From positions 310,001 to 374,000 of the forward strand of contig JAHBBC010000002.1 of assembly GCA_019915015.1 (NCBI GenBank): a DNA stretch of 64,000 nt. Direction: 5' to 3'. The DNA comes from Auriscalpium vulgare. Its lineage: Eukaryota; Basidiomycota; Agaricomycetes; Russulales; Auriscalpiaceae. The notes under the pieces were generated by a model, which saw only the letters and a program-made list of their open reading frames with translations, ran no database searches and had not been told where the DNA came from. This document shows positions 53,876 to 64,000 of this stretch, piece by piece; within the stretch, counting starts at the first letter, position 1, and each line of letters opens with the position of its first letter. The translations under genes were made by a program, and so were the position numbers.

Positions 53876-55629
53876 CTATGCAGAGCTGGGCCACGTCAGA
53901 GGTGGGAGTTCCAAGGAGGGGCCGCTAGGAGGCGGGTTGAACGAGCCCGCTGACGCCCACGTGATGCCCCCGACGTTGGGCAGCGCCGTCGTCGCATTGT
54001 CGAGTAGTGAGGCCGTCGGCCCGTGCTCCGTGACGGTGGCAGACTGGCCGTAGGACGCGCCCGCCGTGCTGTTGGATGTGAAAGGGCTGTCGAGGCCAAA
54101 CGACGCCGGGCCGTCTATGTCGAAGCCCATGTTCGCGAGCGCCTCGATCGCGGCGGCCTCGGCTGGCGTAGGTGGTGGAAGGAAGTCGGTGAAGGGAGTG
54201 GCAGGCGCAGAAGAGCTTGAGGCTGCTTGGGCTGAGGCCGACGCGGTGTCGCTGCGGCTCACCGCGACGGCGGTGGAGCCGCTCACAGAGGCAGGCGCGA
54301 TGGCCGCGGCGCGACGGACGCGCAGCTCCTCCGGCGTCAGCCTTTTCCAATGGCAGGTTCCGTCTTTGATTGCTTCGATAACCTTGTTCAAGTTGGGTCG
54401 GGTGAGCTTGGCCGCATCTTGAAGTTCGCCTTCAAGCGGCCATCCATAGAGCACGACGCCGAAGCGCTTGACAATGGCGGCGTCGTAGTTCTTGTAGGCC
54501 ATCTTCAACTTCTCGCCCGGCTTGATGAGGCGAGCTTCTTGGAGGAAAGACACTGCTTGACGGGTCAGCCTGCCGTCGGAACTGCAGAAACGAGCGGTTA
54601 CTCACAAAGGCTCGCACCCAGTCGCTCGCGGACCCAGGCGACGTGGTCGTTGATCCTGTTGCCAACAATCGTGAACTCCCCTGGGTGACGTTGGCTCAGT
54701 CAGCACAGCTGGAGGCTTTGGAGGAAGAGGCTCTCACCTTCAGCAAGGTTACCGACGACGAAGGCCTCAAGGTGCAGCGCCATGTCGGACAGCGAGAGTT
54801 TGAACTTCCAGGAAATCCATGACTTCGCCCGTGGACTGGCATACAGCATGGGCTCTGCGGTGTGCATCGTGTCTCCGCGAACGGCAAGGATAAGGATCTC
54901 GCATCGAGTGCGCTCCTGCACGGCAACAGCCTACTCTCAATGAACAATCAGCACGACTCGACTAAGATGCAATGGATGCCTGGGTGCGCACCTCCTGCAT
55001 GAGATTGGTAAAGGTCGCATCAAAGTCCTTCTGGCGACCAATCTCCGAGGTGCGGCTGAGCGTCGACTTCTCCTTCCTAGCGGCTGCACCCTCCTCCCGG
55101 AGCTTGTCGAGGTCGTCCACATCGAGCTCATTGTACTCCGCCTTGATGCCCTTCATCGTCTCGGCAGGGATAGACGACATTTTGATGCGTTCACCCGGCT
55201 GCCGCTCTGGCAGAATATGTGAGCGACCATCGTTACATACGCAGCTCTGGGGAGACTTACTGGCATTGATTTTACCCAAGCTTTTGGTGAGAAACACGGT
55301 CCAGGCGTTCACTGAACGCCTGCTCCGCAGGAGTTTGCCGCCTATGAGCAGACGGCTCGTAACCCAAGGCAGGGATCTGACATGGAGGTTCTGGTAAGCA
55401 TTTTGACGCGAAGTCCGAGCTGTAGACCGAGGCCTACCTTCCGTGGGTCTTGGCAATTGTTTTCGCCTTCTCGAGGATAAGTTGCTGGGCCGCAGAGATG
55501 TCGTGCTGCAGCTTGAACGCCTTGTCGCGACGCCGTTTCTTCAGGGACGAGGTTGCGACTGGCGCTCTATTGCTCGTCTTCTTGCTTTTTGTCTTGGTCT
55601 GGGTCTTGTTCTTCTTATTGGACGCCATG
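53876..55629 (-). CDS. Divergent HMG-box-like protein of the KDZ cassette
   Basis: Six exons (55629-55438, 55319-55261, 55206-54992, 54915-54738, 54680-54606, 54552-53876) join in frame with small GT-AG introns and no stops. The N-terminus is very basic (MASNKKNKTQTKTKSKKTSN, later SSLKKRRRDKAFKLQ). An HMG-box-like stretch spans exons 2-3: SVNAWTVFLTKSLGKINA, RQPGERIKM and YNELDVDDLDKLREEG. The middle (RTRCEILILAVRGDTMHTAE ... DMALHLEAFVVGNL) and KMAYKNYDAAIVKRFGVVLY plus GWPLEGEL match a family I recall from Agaricomycetes. The C-terminus is serine/alanine rich and ends in a proline-rich tail. A divergent HMG domain protein is a published companion of KDZ transposons and TET/JBP genes, so DNA bending or binding for the element is likely. 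It lies 241 bp after the TET/JBP gene. Confidence 0.75.
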
Positions 55630-55869
55630 GAGAAGGGACGTAGTGCGTGCAGGCGGGGTGTAGGGACGAGGAGGCTCTCAGCCTCGGAAGCTACCGTTGT
55701 TTGGTAGAGTACACCAAACAAAATCGGTGAAATTCAACGCGTCATGATCGAAAAGCGTGACCGCGATGCAGCTCACCGGGGTTAGTCTCAATTCTGCGGG
55801 CCGGCGCCGGAGAGAAACTCGAGGACCGTCTATTATTCAAAGCTCTAAGTCAGAGTTGACATGCTACCG

Positions 55870-57661
55870 CTACGGCTTTGCCTTCCGCATCTCCCAGTCC
55901 TTCAACTTGAGTCGGTCCGCTTCAAGCTCGGAGAGCTTTGACAGGCGGCCCATCTGCGCCTCCCACCGGCCGGCATCGACGCCCCCCCGCTCCGTTTTGG
56001 AAAGGCTGCCCGCGGGCCGGAACCCATGCCGAACCCATCGCATCAGCTCGCCCGGGCAGTACTGTGTCATCGAATACCGCCGCTCGCCAGGTTGGATGGC
56101 GGAGTTGCCGTGGCGAAGGCCAGCCGAGGGAAGGAGGATAGTCGAGCCCGAGGGAAAACGAATCTTGAGCCGAAGGTCGCGGAGGTAAAGGTGGCCCCCC
56201 TTGTCCGGGTCGAAGAACCCAAGGGCCGTGATGACACACGGCAGGCTGGGGTAATTCTTGCAGTCGTTATGTTCGAAGGTAACGGTTTCGGGCCCGAGGT
56301 TGAAGGTCGCCATCGGGTACGCGCTGTTGAGGAAGTTGGGCACCAGTTCGGGCTGGCGGGCGTAGAGGTTGGCAAGAGCCTCGCACATGTCTTGGTAGGC
56401 CTTGGGGTAGTACGCTGCCAGTGCGCCTGACGGTTCGATTAATACCGCACCTATGCAGTCGAACGAGTAGGGCTCACCGCTTGCGAAGCCTGCCAGGCGT
56501 TGGACGTCGGGATCTTCAAGCAGCCGTTGCACCAGGGCCGCCCTCGCGGGTGTGCCGAGGCTGCAGTTGTGAGGCTCCTGAGCTGTGGGTCAGCAGGCAT
56601 TGCCGCGGCATTGAGACGCCCACGCACCTTTGATCCTCCGCCGTGAGAGACACCTACGTTGACGCACGAGTACACGCCGCGGCGGTGCTCAACCGGAGGA
56701 GGGAAGACCTTGGCATCGGAGGCCCTTACAGATTCAAAGAGGTCGGCGACGCGCTGTACGGTGGCCTCCCAGCGTCTCTCCTCCTCGCGGTCGGCGGACT
56801 CGACGGGTCGACCGACGAGCACCGCCACGATCCGCTCTTCGTCGTCCAGGATCACGTAGGGCGTCCTGTCGGTAGGTTAGCCGCAGCCTTGTACTGCGAC
56901 AGCGAGCACGCACCTTCCGTCCCAATAAAAGCTTTGAAACCCTTGCGCATCCAGCTTGTCTGACGCCCAGCTAACCTTGGCCCACGTTTGCAGAGACCGC
57001 ACGGTCCACGCGCCCGTCTTCGTGGCGGGGATGTCGCCGATGTCGAAGGCGAGCACGGGCTTGACGCGGGAGGGCTCGTTGAACCGCCGGAATGCGACGT
57101 TGGATGCCACAGACCCTTGCGTGGTGCCTCTTGTTGTGGCCCTGCGCTGAGCGGTTTCCGCGCGCTCACGCTGCCTGCGGGACTTACGGCTTGCGTTCGA
57201 CTTGGCTTTCTGGACTGCCTTCTGCTCCTCTGTCTTCAGCTTCCTCTTTCGCTTTTTCGTGGAGACGCCAGTGTGAGCGGGGGTGGAGGCAGAGGCTGCA
57301 GCGAGCTTCTGGTCTAGCGCGGGGAGATCGAGAGGTTGGCTGGGCGAAGCGACGTTGCGACCGGGAGTTGTTGGGGCTGTGGAGGGTGCGCTGCTGAGCG
57401 GCGAGCTGTTCAGCGAGGCAAAAGAGGTAGGGGACCAGTGGGATGCCTCGTGATCCTCCCGATGCTCGGCTGCGAAGTCAGCGGCGGCAGCCAGCCGATC
57501 CTCCGTTTCGATAGCCCTCCTCAGCAGGACGTCGTAGCGGAGGTTGGTCCGAAGCGCCGTCGCCGAACCAAACGCATCGTAAGTGCGGCCAGAACGTGTC
57601 TAAGTCAGTCTGAAATCAGTACGTGTTGCACGCCTCCCAAAAAACTGAGACGCACGGTCAT
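55870..57661 (-). CDS. TET/JBP-family 2-oxoglutarate/Fe(II) dioxygenase
   Basis: Exons: 57661-57656 (ATGACC only), 57599-56914, 56865-56628 and 56577-55870, all in frame. The start gives MTTRSGRTYDAFG. The N-terminal part is disordered with a basic run (TKKRKRKLKTEEQ, SRKSRRQRERAE). The catalytic region starts around TPYVILDDEERIVAVLVGRP and includes GVYSCVNVGVSHGGGSK, LAGFASGEPYSF and ATFNLGPETVTFEHND. Expected ligands are visible: H-x-D in EHNDC for iron, the distal His in LRHGNSA, and the Arg of ERRYSMTQY for 2-oxoglutarate. The core GGHLYLRDLRLKIRFPSGST is the double-stranded beta helix. Family members oxidise 5-methylcytosine or thymine in DNA; many basidiomycete copies travel with KDZ transposons, as the nearby KDZ gene suggests here. 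Predicted active. The exact base substrate cannot be read from sequence. Confidence 0.9.
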
Positions 57662-58233
57662 GGCCAGGGCTGGGAAAGCAAGGCCGGAGTTAGCGTCGCA
57701 CAAACTCAGCAGAAGAAGTTAAGTGAGGGAGGGGGAGGGCGCAGAATAAACGAACCCCCACCGCTCGCCAGTTCCTGGGCGTGAAACATCCGTGGCGGTG
57801 GGGCAGAAGGTACCGTACAGTATCGTAGAAGTAAAAGCGACGGCATTGGAACGCGTACTCACCTGTAGAAAAGGACAGCGAAAGCTAGAAGGCACCCCTT
57901 GGCTAGCTGGCTAGCTGACTCTTGATGCTTGAGGTTGAGGCTGAGGTTGACGTAGAGAGAGGTAGAGGCGGAGGTGTGCGCCTTTAACTGAACGAAGACA
58001 CCACTCAGCTGTGGCCGGGCCACGCGTCACGAGACCAATCAACAAAAGAAGACGCGTCTGTGGCTGTGGCCGTAGCATGCTGACGAGCCGATACATTGGC
58101 TCAAAAGCTTAGGCATGCATGCAAGGGACTTGGCACGGTGCTGACCATTGTCGCGCACATTGTATATACACCCACATCCCGTACTACATAAGGCCTGCCG
58201 AGATGAACGTAACACCGCCAACTACCACGCCAA
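57662..58233. other. Intergenic, likely promoter of the TET/JBP gene
   Basis: About 570 bp with no supported ORF. It contains a GGCTAGCTGGCTAGCTGACTC repeat (57902-57922) and an imperfect GAGGTTGAG-type run (57930-57970). Confidence 0.5.
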
Positions 58234-59003
58234 CTACCACCCGTAGACCTGCCGGAAATATGAGCAATTTACCCTACAACCATCGGTGGGTAAGCTGAAG
58301 TCGGCGGGAGATGCGCGGTGCGACTCACCGAAAGCCATCAAAAATGAGGACGCAATCGCGTCGAGCCGCATTGAATGCGCCTTCTCCTTGTCGGAAGAGA
58401 TCTGCAAGCTGGTGGAAGCCCGCAACCCGGCGGCGATGAATGTGCAAGGCCTCCTTGAAGCCCTCGTCTCGGCGATGACCCTCGGCGTCACGGAAGGCGG
58501 CTGCATGCCGAAGCGCATGCTCGAGCCGCTCCTCCATGTCCTCAACCTGGTGCTTGAGCCAGATGTCGGGGCCCATCTCCCTAAGGGTCTGCATGAGCTG
58601 CAGAGACTGAGCAAGCGCTTCACGCTCGTCGCCAGCCGCATCGGGGGGGACCTGGGGGTCGGGAATGGGGGAGGAGCGATGCACCCATGCAATCGGGCTG
58701 GAGTACGAGCTGTGCCGTGCCGGCACGCGTTTGAGCTGCAAACACGGCCTCGGTGAGAAGTCGATGGCGCACCTTTGTATTCCTGCCAACACAGCATAGC
58801 GACCCCCATGCCTCGACGCCCTGTCGGACTTCGACATCTTCCGAAGACCTTTTCGAAGGAAATAGCGCTTCCTCTTCGACTCCAGCAGCTTTTCCTTGTT
58901 CCTGTAGAAAACAAATTAGTGATAGATGGATGCAAATAGAAAGCACGTACCGGTCGTAGTACCCCTTCTGAATTGTCTTGCGGTTTTCGATACGGTCGCT
59001 CAT
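58234..59003 (-). CDS. Small basic coiled-coil protein of the KDZ cassette
   Basis: Three exons: 59003-58951, about 58903-58329 and about 58294-58234, ending at TAG. The N-terminus is highly basic with the pattern GYYDRNKEKLLESKRKRYFL and RKGLRKMSKSDRA, as in short DNA-binding basic regions seen in other basidiomycete proteins. The middle is proline rich, and the C-terminal third is predicted helical (LAQSLQLMQTLREMGPDIWL, QVEDMEERLEHALRHAAAF, HIHRRRVAGFHQLADLFRQG). The last exon adds a short tail ending VYGW. It lies between the RNase H1-N-like gene and the TET/JBP gene on the same strand. I do not recognise a family; a DNA-binding or dimerising accessory factor is an inference. Confidence 0.6.
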
Positions 59004-59438
59004 GGAAACTGGAAGGGTGCAAGCTCAAGGAGAGGAGGAAGAAGGGATACGAACTGTGTCGGACAGCCCGTAGCAACAAGTAGATGTGTCACGTGGTCCG
59101 AGTCTGGAGAATGACATTCAGCTAATTATGAGACCGTGACAGAGCGTAAAAGCATAATACTTACTTTGTATGCAAGCCAGAGATGGCCCGAGCTCGAAAA
59201 TGTACTCACAGTTTTTGTATGTTTGGGATAGAATGCAGGGGTGGTGATTGTGCTCTTGACGCAGCAATTACACGGTACGAGCCTCACGGCCGCAGAAACC
59301 TCTTCGATGGAAAATCTCAAACCTGTGCCAAATTCAAACAGCTTCTCTCGGACGATTTTCAATGTCAAGAGGGTTGCAATGTCATCATATTTCATCATTG
59401 TAGACTATGGTACAGTACAGCAAGAAGTAATGGTATGT

Positions 59439-61000
59439 CTAACGGCGTCGCTGTGACGGCAGGGCATGGCGGCGGATTCTCCCTTGGGCGCAGGCGTCAC
59501 TGAACGCAGATCGAGCTGTGGACAGCTTCAGGTAGCTGACGTGCACGGCACAGCTCACGCGAAGCACCTGCTCTTCCGCCTCCGGCCTTCGTCTGTTAGT
59601 CGGAAGTCCAAGTCAAACGCGGGGCTGGCGGACTTACCAGCTGCCGTATATTCCTGGAAGGCGACCCACAAATACGACATACCATGGCCCCGTGTGGCGT
59701 GCGTCTGCAGCGCCGAGTGGATAGTCCGCCGCGCCGTCGCCCGCGCGACTGGAGGGGCCGGGCTTGGGTGCATCGTTGGCGCGGCTGGATGGCTCGGGCT
59801 TGGATGGCAGAGCGCGGGGCAGGGCGGGTTGAGGACCTTGCGGCCCTCCGGGGATGTTCGCTGCCGAAAGGAAGAGCAGCCGGCGCTGTCCACGCGGCGT
59901 CAGATCAGTGATGCGTGGTGGGAGGGGTGGACGAACCTCCGCTGCGCAGGCGTCCCCTAGCGGAGCCACCCTGCCGTCCGACAAGGCCTTCCGGAAATTG
60001 TCGGCGGCCTCAAAGCTCGTTGCATACTCTGTCCAGACGGATGATTTGAAGAGGGCCGTTTGCTCAAGGGCCGCTTTCCTGCAGTACATGGCGGCTTCAG
60101 CAAGAAATGGGCGAGGGAGGGGGAAGCGCTACCGAGTATATAGCCCGGGCACAAAGCCACGGAACACCGCGCAGTTCTTCTCCCGCGGGACCAGGTCATA
60201 CTGCAGCCGGTCAAGGAGGCCATGTCTCTGGGGGCGGTAATGAAGTGATTCGCAGGCCGCTGAGAGCACGCGTCCGCGTACCTCCTCTGCGCTGCTCGAA
60301 CCTAGGGGAGCCACCAGGCCCTGGCGGTAGGCCTCACGCATCTTGTCCGCTAAAGCCCAGCGCGGTGCCTTCTGATACGACGATGTCCCTAGCGCGATGA
60401 CCTGCGCGTCCTTCGTCTGCCTGCAAGAAGCCACGATAAGTCGAAGAAGAGAAGACCGGGAGATGCTCACCTATCGGGGTACATGCCAGGGAGAAAGCCC
60501 TGGCATACGATGTAGCCCATGCACTCCTCGTCCGACGTGCAGTCGTCGTTTTCCTTTGCCAGTTCCAGGGTTCTCGCTGCCCGGTCCTTCGTGCTTTGCT
60601 GGGAATTGGTCCTCGATGCTGCGACCTTGAAGGCTTTCACAGCGGTGCCGGGGACGCCCTGCGTCCGAGCAGCTGCCTCATACCTGCCGTCAGAATGAAG
60701 TCAGCGCAGTGCCCTAAGAGAGTGAACGGCCACGCACCATGGGCCAACGACCGCCACCTTCCCTGCCTCCCGGACATGATAGTTGTGACCGTTCTTCTGC
60801 GGAGGGCCGGACGGTTGTTTAGCTGCCTGAGCTGGCGCAAGGTCTACTCTCTGGTAAGCACGAAGCCCCAATCGTGGTTGACGGCACTCACCAGATAGAT
60901 CGAGGGAGGCGATCAGCTCGGACAGATCATCCTCCGGGCTGATGGAGTTCTCAATCTCGACGTCCTCGAGGTCTATGTCAATGACGCGGTCCAATTGCAT
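59439..61000 (-). CDS. Protein with four tandem RNase H1-N/viroplasmin-like domains
   Basis: From ATG 61000 (MQLDRVIDIDLEDVEIENSI, acidic start) the exons encode four domains that each open with an aromatic/valine strand plus a G-x-x-x-G-x-Y/W turn: NYHVREAGKVAVVGPW (about 60800), GYIVCQGFLPGMYPD (about 60510), CAVFRGFVPGLYT (about 60170) and WYVVFVGRLPGIYGS (about 59680). Each continues into a helical half (for example KDAQVIALGTSSYQKAPRWA; EQTALFKSSVWTEYATSFEA). This is the pattern of the RNase H1 N-terminal hybrid-binding domain, also called the caulimovirus viroplasmin domain. Every domain is interrupted at the same place by a phase-2 intron, so the copies arose by exon duplication. In the fourth the split codon reads TG|A (59639-59638 and 59592), a stop; without it the frame would run to TAG 59441-59439. 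The gene starts 138 bp after the KDZ transposase. Binding to RNA-DNA hybrids or dsRNA is an inference. Confidence 0.72.
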
Positions 61001-61138
61001 GGTGGAAGCGAGAGGCGTGGTGGAGGAGGGTCGAGGCTGTGGTCAGCAGTGATACAGTAAGCGAAGCGTTGTCCCTTAGATTTCGTTGATCACCCACGAG
61101 TCCCGTGACTTGTACAATGTATGTTCATTGAAGCCAGT

Positions 61139-64000
61139 CTACAAAATTGATAGTCTATGTACAACTTCTCCGAGGTTCAGCACCTCCTCGTTAATATCCT
61201 CATCTTCCTCAATGTCCGCCTCGCCGTCAACATCCGCCTCGCCGTCATTGTCCTCCTGCTCATCGTCTCCGCGGCCCACTGCGGTGTAGCAGCTGTCCGG
61301 CACCGGGCCGGTGTAGCCTTTGATTGCGTAGGTGCGGCCGAGGAGGCGACGGTGGGCATTGTTGACCTTGGCACGAAGAGCCCGGAGCCGATCGATATGC
61401 AAAGAAAGAAGAGGGTGCATCTCTTGAAGATCGCGAGCCCGCGTTGCAAGGTCTTCATCCTCGAAGTCGACCCACGCTTGCAGTCGAGCTGCCTCGACGT
61501 TGAGCCGGGTAAGCTCCTCCTTCGCTCGCAGAACCTTGAAGTACTTCATTGATGCCTCTCGATTTGCGGGCTTGGACCAGGGCTTGTCCAGAACGTCAGA
61601 CCGCGATTCCTTGAGAAGATCGAAATCGGCCAGCCAGGTGTAGTCGGCGACTTCGGAGTATTGAAGGGTCGGACGCGGCGGCTGCTGGAGCGGAGCGAGC
61701 TTGTTGTAGCGGTCGAGCGCGGAGCGAACGGCTCCTGACCGGCGCGTTATGGCGTGTGAGATATGCTTTCTTAGCTTGTAGCCTGACCGTGCAAAAGTCA
61801 GCCTTGCAATGGACGGATGAAAGAAACTTACCCGTCCCGGAAATGTTTGACTTAGCCAGCTCGAAGAGCCTCTGTACGACGAGGCCCTCGAGCTCTTCTA
61901 CCGTGCGAATGAACTTGCGCTTCTCAATATACTCGCGAACCGTTTGGAACTCGGGCGACTCGGGCGTCCATCGGTCTTCAATGGCCAGGCGGCGCTCCAA
62001 GTCGTCCACGACGTTCTGTGCGATGACGAGCTTGCGGTGAGCGCTCCGCCGCTCGAGCTCTCTCGCCTTCACCGACGCGGCGCGGAGAACGGACGGATCA
62101 TAGCCGCCTGGAAAGTTTGCGGGCGTGTAGGTCATGAAGTCGACGGTGGTGATGCCGCCATAGCCCTTCCTATCCAAGAGTCAGCAGTGCGCGGGGAAAG
62201 AAAAAGAGAAGACGCACTCTGCATCCTCCAAACTGATCAAGGCCTCAACGTACGAAACCTTCTGTATATCCTCCTCGGGCTCCTCTCGGAGGCTGTCAAG
62301 GTAGTCCCGCTCCTCTACAATCCAATGCTCGAAATCGGGGCCGCTGAACCCGGTGATTTGCGTGAAGACGGCGAGCTCTCGTGTGTATTCAGCGATCATG
62401 CCGAGGGCTTGTCGATAATTGTTGTAGAGAAACCTGCCTGGAACTAGATGAGAATCTGTGATCGTGCAGGGGAGGCGACTTACTAAGCTCGGCGTACCGG
62501 TCTTCGTCCCAGCGGCAGAGGTGAAGGTCGAGGTACTGCAGCCAATGGAAGTAGGATGCGTGTCGTATGGTTCGTGCGACCCCGTTGAGGCTGGAGAAAA
62601 TCCGCTCGCAGGTTTCCAGGTCCTCGATTCCCATCCCGAGGCGGTACAGGATGTGGAATAAGAGCTGGCACCTTCGATTGTGCGCGTACCCGTGGAACGC
62701 GTTGACTATGAGTTGAAGCCCTCGCGCAGTCGCTGCGGAGGCCAGGCTCGTCGACATGATGGTGGAGTGCATCGAGCACCCGATGTCGTACCCAACGGCC
62801 TGATTGCTGCCGTAGGTCTTCATGATCGCATCCAACGAGGCCAGCGCATATTTTGCACTGCACGGGCTGCTGTCAACAATGCACAGAGGGGAGAAGATCA
62901 AAACTCACAGCTCACCGCTTCGCAGCATCTCTGTGACGAACTCGACGATGCCGTGGCGGCACGTAGTCAGGAATACCCCCGTCTGGTCGAACACCTCCGT
63001 GACTGATTTCCCCATCGCAGTTGCGTTGGCAGCCTGCCAGCCGTCGGTGCACTTTGACGGGGGCTGGTTGTCTGTCGGGAGACCGCCTGAGTCGGCATCG
63101 GAGTCGGGGACTGGCGGCCCGGGCTCCGGAGCCGCGCGCCGGACTTCGTTCGCAAACACGTCCACCTGTGCAGGGGACAAGAAGTAGCTGCTCTCGAACT
63201 CCCGCATGTCCGCGCGACCTGCGCCGCGAAGGCGCTTCTGCGAGCTGTTGCCATCCATCGCGTGCAGGCGGTCCGGGATCAGGACCGGCTCGTTGGGTTG
63301 CTAGAGGCTTAGAGTGAGTACCCAAATGATTGTGCCAGCAGGCGACGCTGTCACACCTTGAAACCGCAGCACGGGCAGCCAAAGAGACCACGCCAGTTGG
63401 CCGCGTCTCGACTGAGGGCCTTGTCTGTAAGCTGCTGGAGCCGCCTGCGGATGTCCAAGTAGACGTCGAACGTCCGAGATAGCTTTTCTTGTAGTTTCGG
63501 ATAGTAGAGAAGCTGTGTCGGTTCATTAGCTAGAGAAAAGGGAACAATGTGCAGGTACTCACGCCATGGAAAGTGCAAAGAACCCTGGCAAACGCCTGAA
63601 CTCCGAAGGTAGGCTGCCGGCGTCGAAGCTGCCGGTAGAACTCGAGCAGTTCGAATGAGAAGGCAAGCTCTGGCAGGAAGGGCGAAGCACCGAGGAGGCC
63701 GTGTCGTGCCAGAGCGATGTTGGGCTCATACTGGCCTTGCTCGATCGCCATAGCCTCGGAGTAGCCTACTAGACCGTCAAAATTGAACGTTGCATGATTG
63801 GAAGGAGACGCACCTGAAAGTCCAATCATCTGGACCGTGAAAGAGCTCGCGCTGGACTCGTCTTGAGCCTCGTTGCATGCGTCGGCGTACTTCCAGTGAA
63901 TGTATGAATCCAGGAGCTCCGATGCGATGGCATCCCATGCGTGGTCAACTGCCCGCCGTCTCTCCATGCGGGTACGACGGTCCCGGCCGCGAATCTTACC
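61139..64000 (-). CDS. KDZ-family transposase, 5' end outside the window
   Basis: At least nine exons on the minus strand end at TAG 61139-61141; the N-terminal CxC-type part should lie beyond 64000. In order: a segment with LLEFYRQLRRRQPTFGVQAF (about 63640), FDVYLDIRRRLQQLTDKALS and GCPCCGFK (zinc-binding, about 63370), FFSP-like FESSYFLSPAQVDVFANEV, KCTDGWQAANATA, then FDQTGVFLTTCRHGIVEFVT (the H of the RNase H fold core), VGYDIGCSMHSTI (D; about 62780), NAFHGYAHNRRCQL and LGMGIEDLETCERIFSSLNG (E region). Long C-terminal helices follow (DDLERRLAIEDRWTPESPEF; YKLRKHISHAITRRSGAVRS in the next exon) and an acidic tail. These are the distinctive motifs of KDZ (Kyakuja-Dileera-Zisupton) transposases. 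All visible exons are in frame, so the element may be active. Confidence 0.92.

Overview
The window reads as genomic DNA of a filamentous basidiomycete, most likely an Agaricomycete. The evidence is short GT-AG introns (about 40-60 bp), KDZ and Plavaka-type transposases, a fungal TET/JBP dioxygenase linked to a KDZ transposase, a DUF6532-like gene and chromodomain Ty3/gypsy elements. Almost all of it is mobile DNA or its debris. I see no housekeeping gene, rRNA gene, genuine tRNA gene or CRISPR array.

Layout. 0-8.2 kb: decayed elements, namely a Ty1/copia relic, a pogo/CENP-B-like transposase tail, a Ty3/gypsy integrase tail and the 5' half of a Plavaka transposase. 8.4-15 kb: three gene-like loci, an intact multi-exon DUF6532-like gene, a frameshifted F-box-like gene and a zinc-finger gene of unknown role. 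15-19.2 kb: GC-rich low-complexity DNA with twin 52-bp palindromes, then a 2-kb satellite of about 69-bp units. 19.2-21.9 kb: a gene fragment beheaded by a repeat that ends in a hairpin, and a tRNA-derived SINE-like element. 21.894-29.564 kb: a complete two-gene PIF/Harbinger transposon bounded by terminal inverted repeats and a 3-bp target duplication, sitting inside an older repeat (called D here). Its Myb-like gene carries a 2-kb long-inverted-repeat MITE in intron 1. 29.8-45.6 kb: a Ty3/gypsy element whose pol is split by a 5.9-kb nested insertion. A 3.1-kb block (K) lies just upstream of pol and recurs, nearly identical, inside that insertion. The 3' region of this element holds an hAT MITE with an 8-bp duplication. 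45.6-53.4 kb: a second, chromodomain Ty3/gypsy element on the minus strand with an intact pol, a large extra ORF after pol, a probable 3' LTR, and no gag.

53.9-64 kb is the most coherent part: five minus-strand genes that look like the cargo of one KDZ transposon. In order of transcription they are the KDZ transposase (entering from beyond the right edge), a protein with four tandem RNase H1-N/viroplasmin-like domains, a small basic protein, a TET/JBP 2-oxoglutarate/Fe(II) dioxygenase with its metal ligands present, and a divergent HMG-box-like protein. KDZ, TET/JBP and divergent HMG proteins are a published association in basidiomycetes. The hybrid-binding-like repeat protein and the small basic protein are the less familiar partners. 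They suggest a transposon that brings DNA-modifying and nucleic-acid-binding factors with it.
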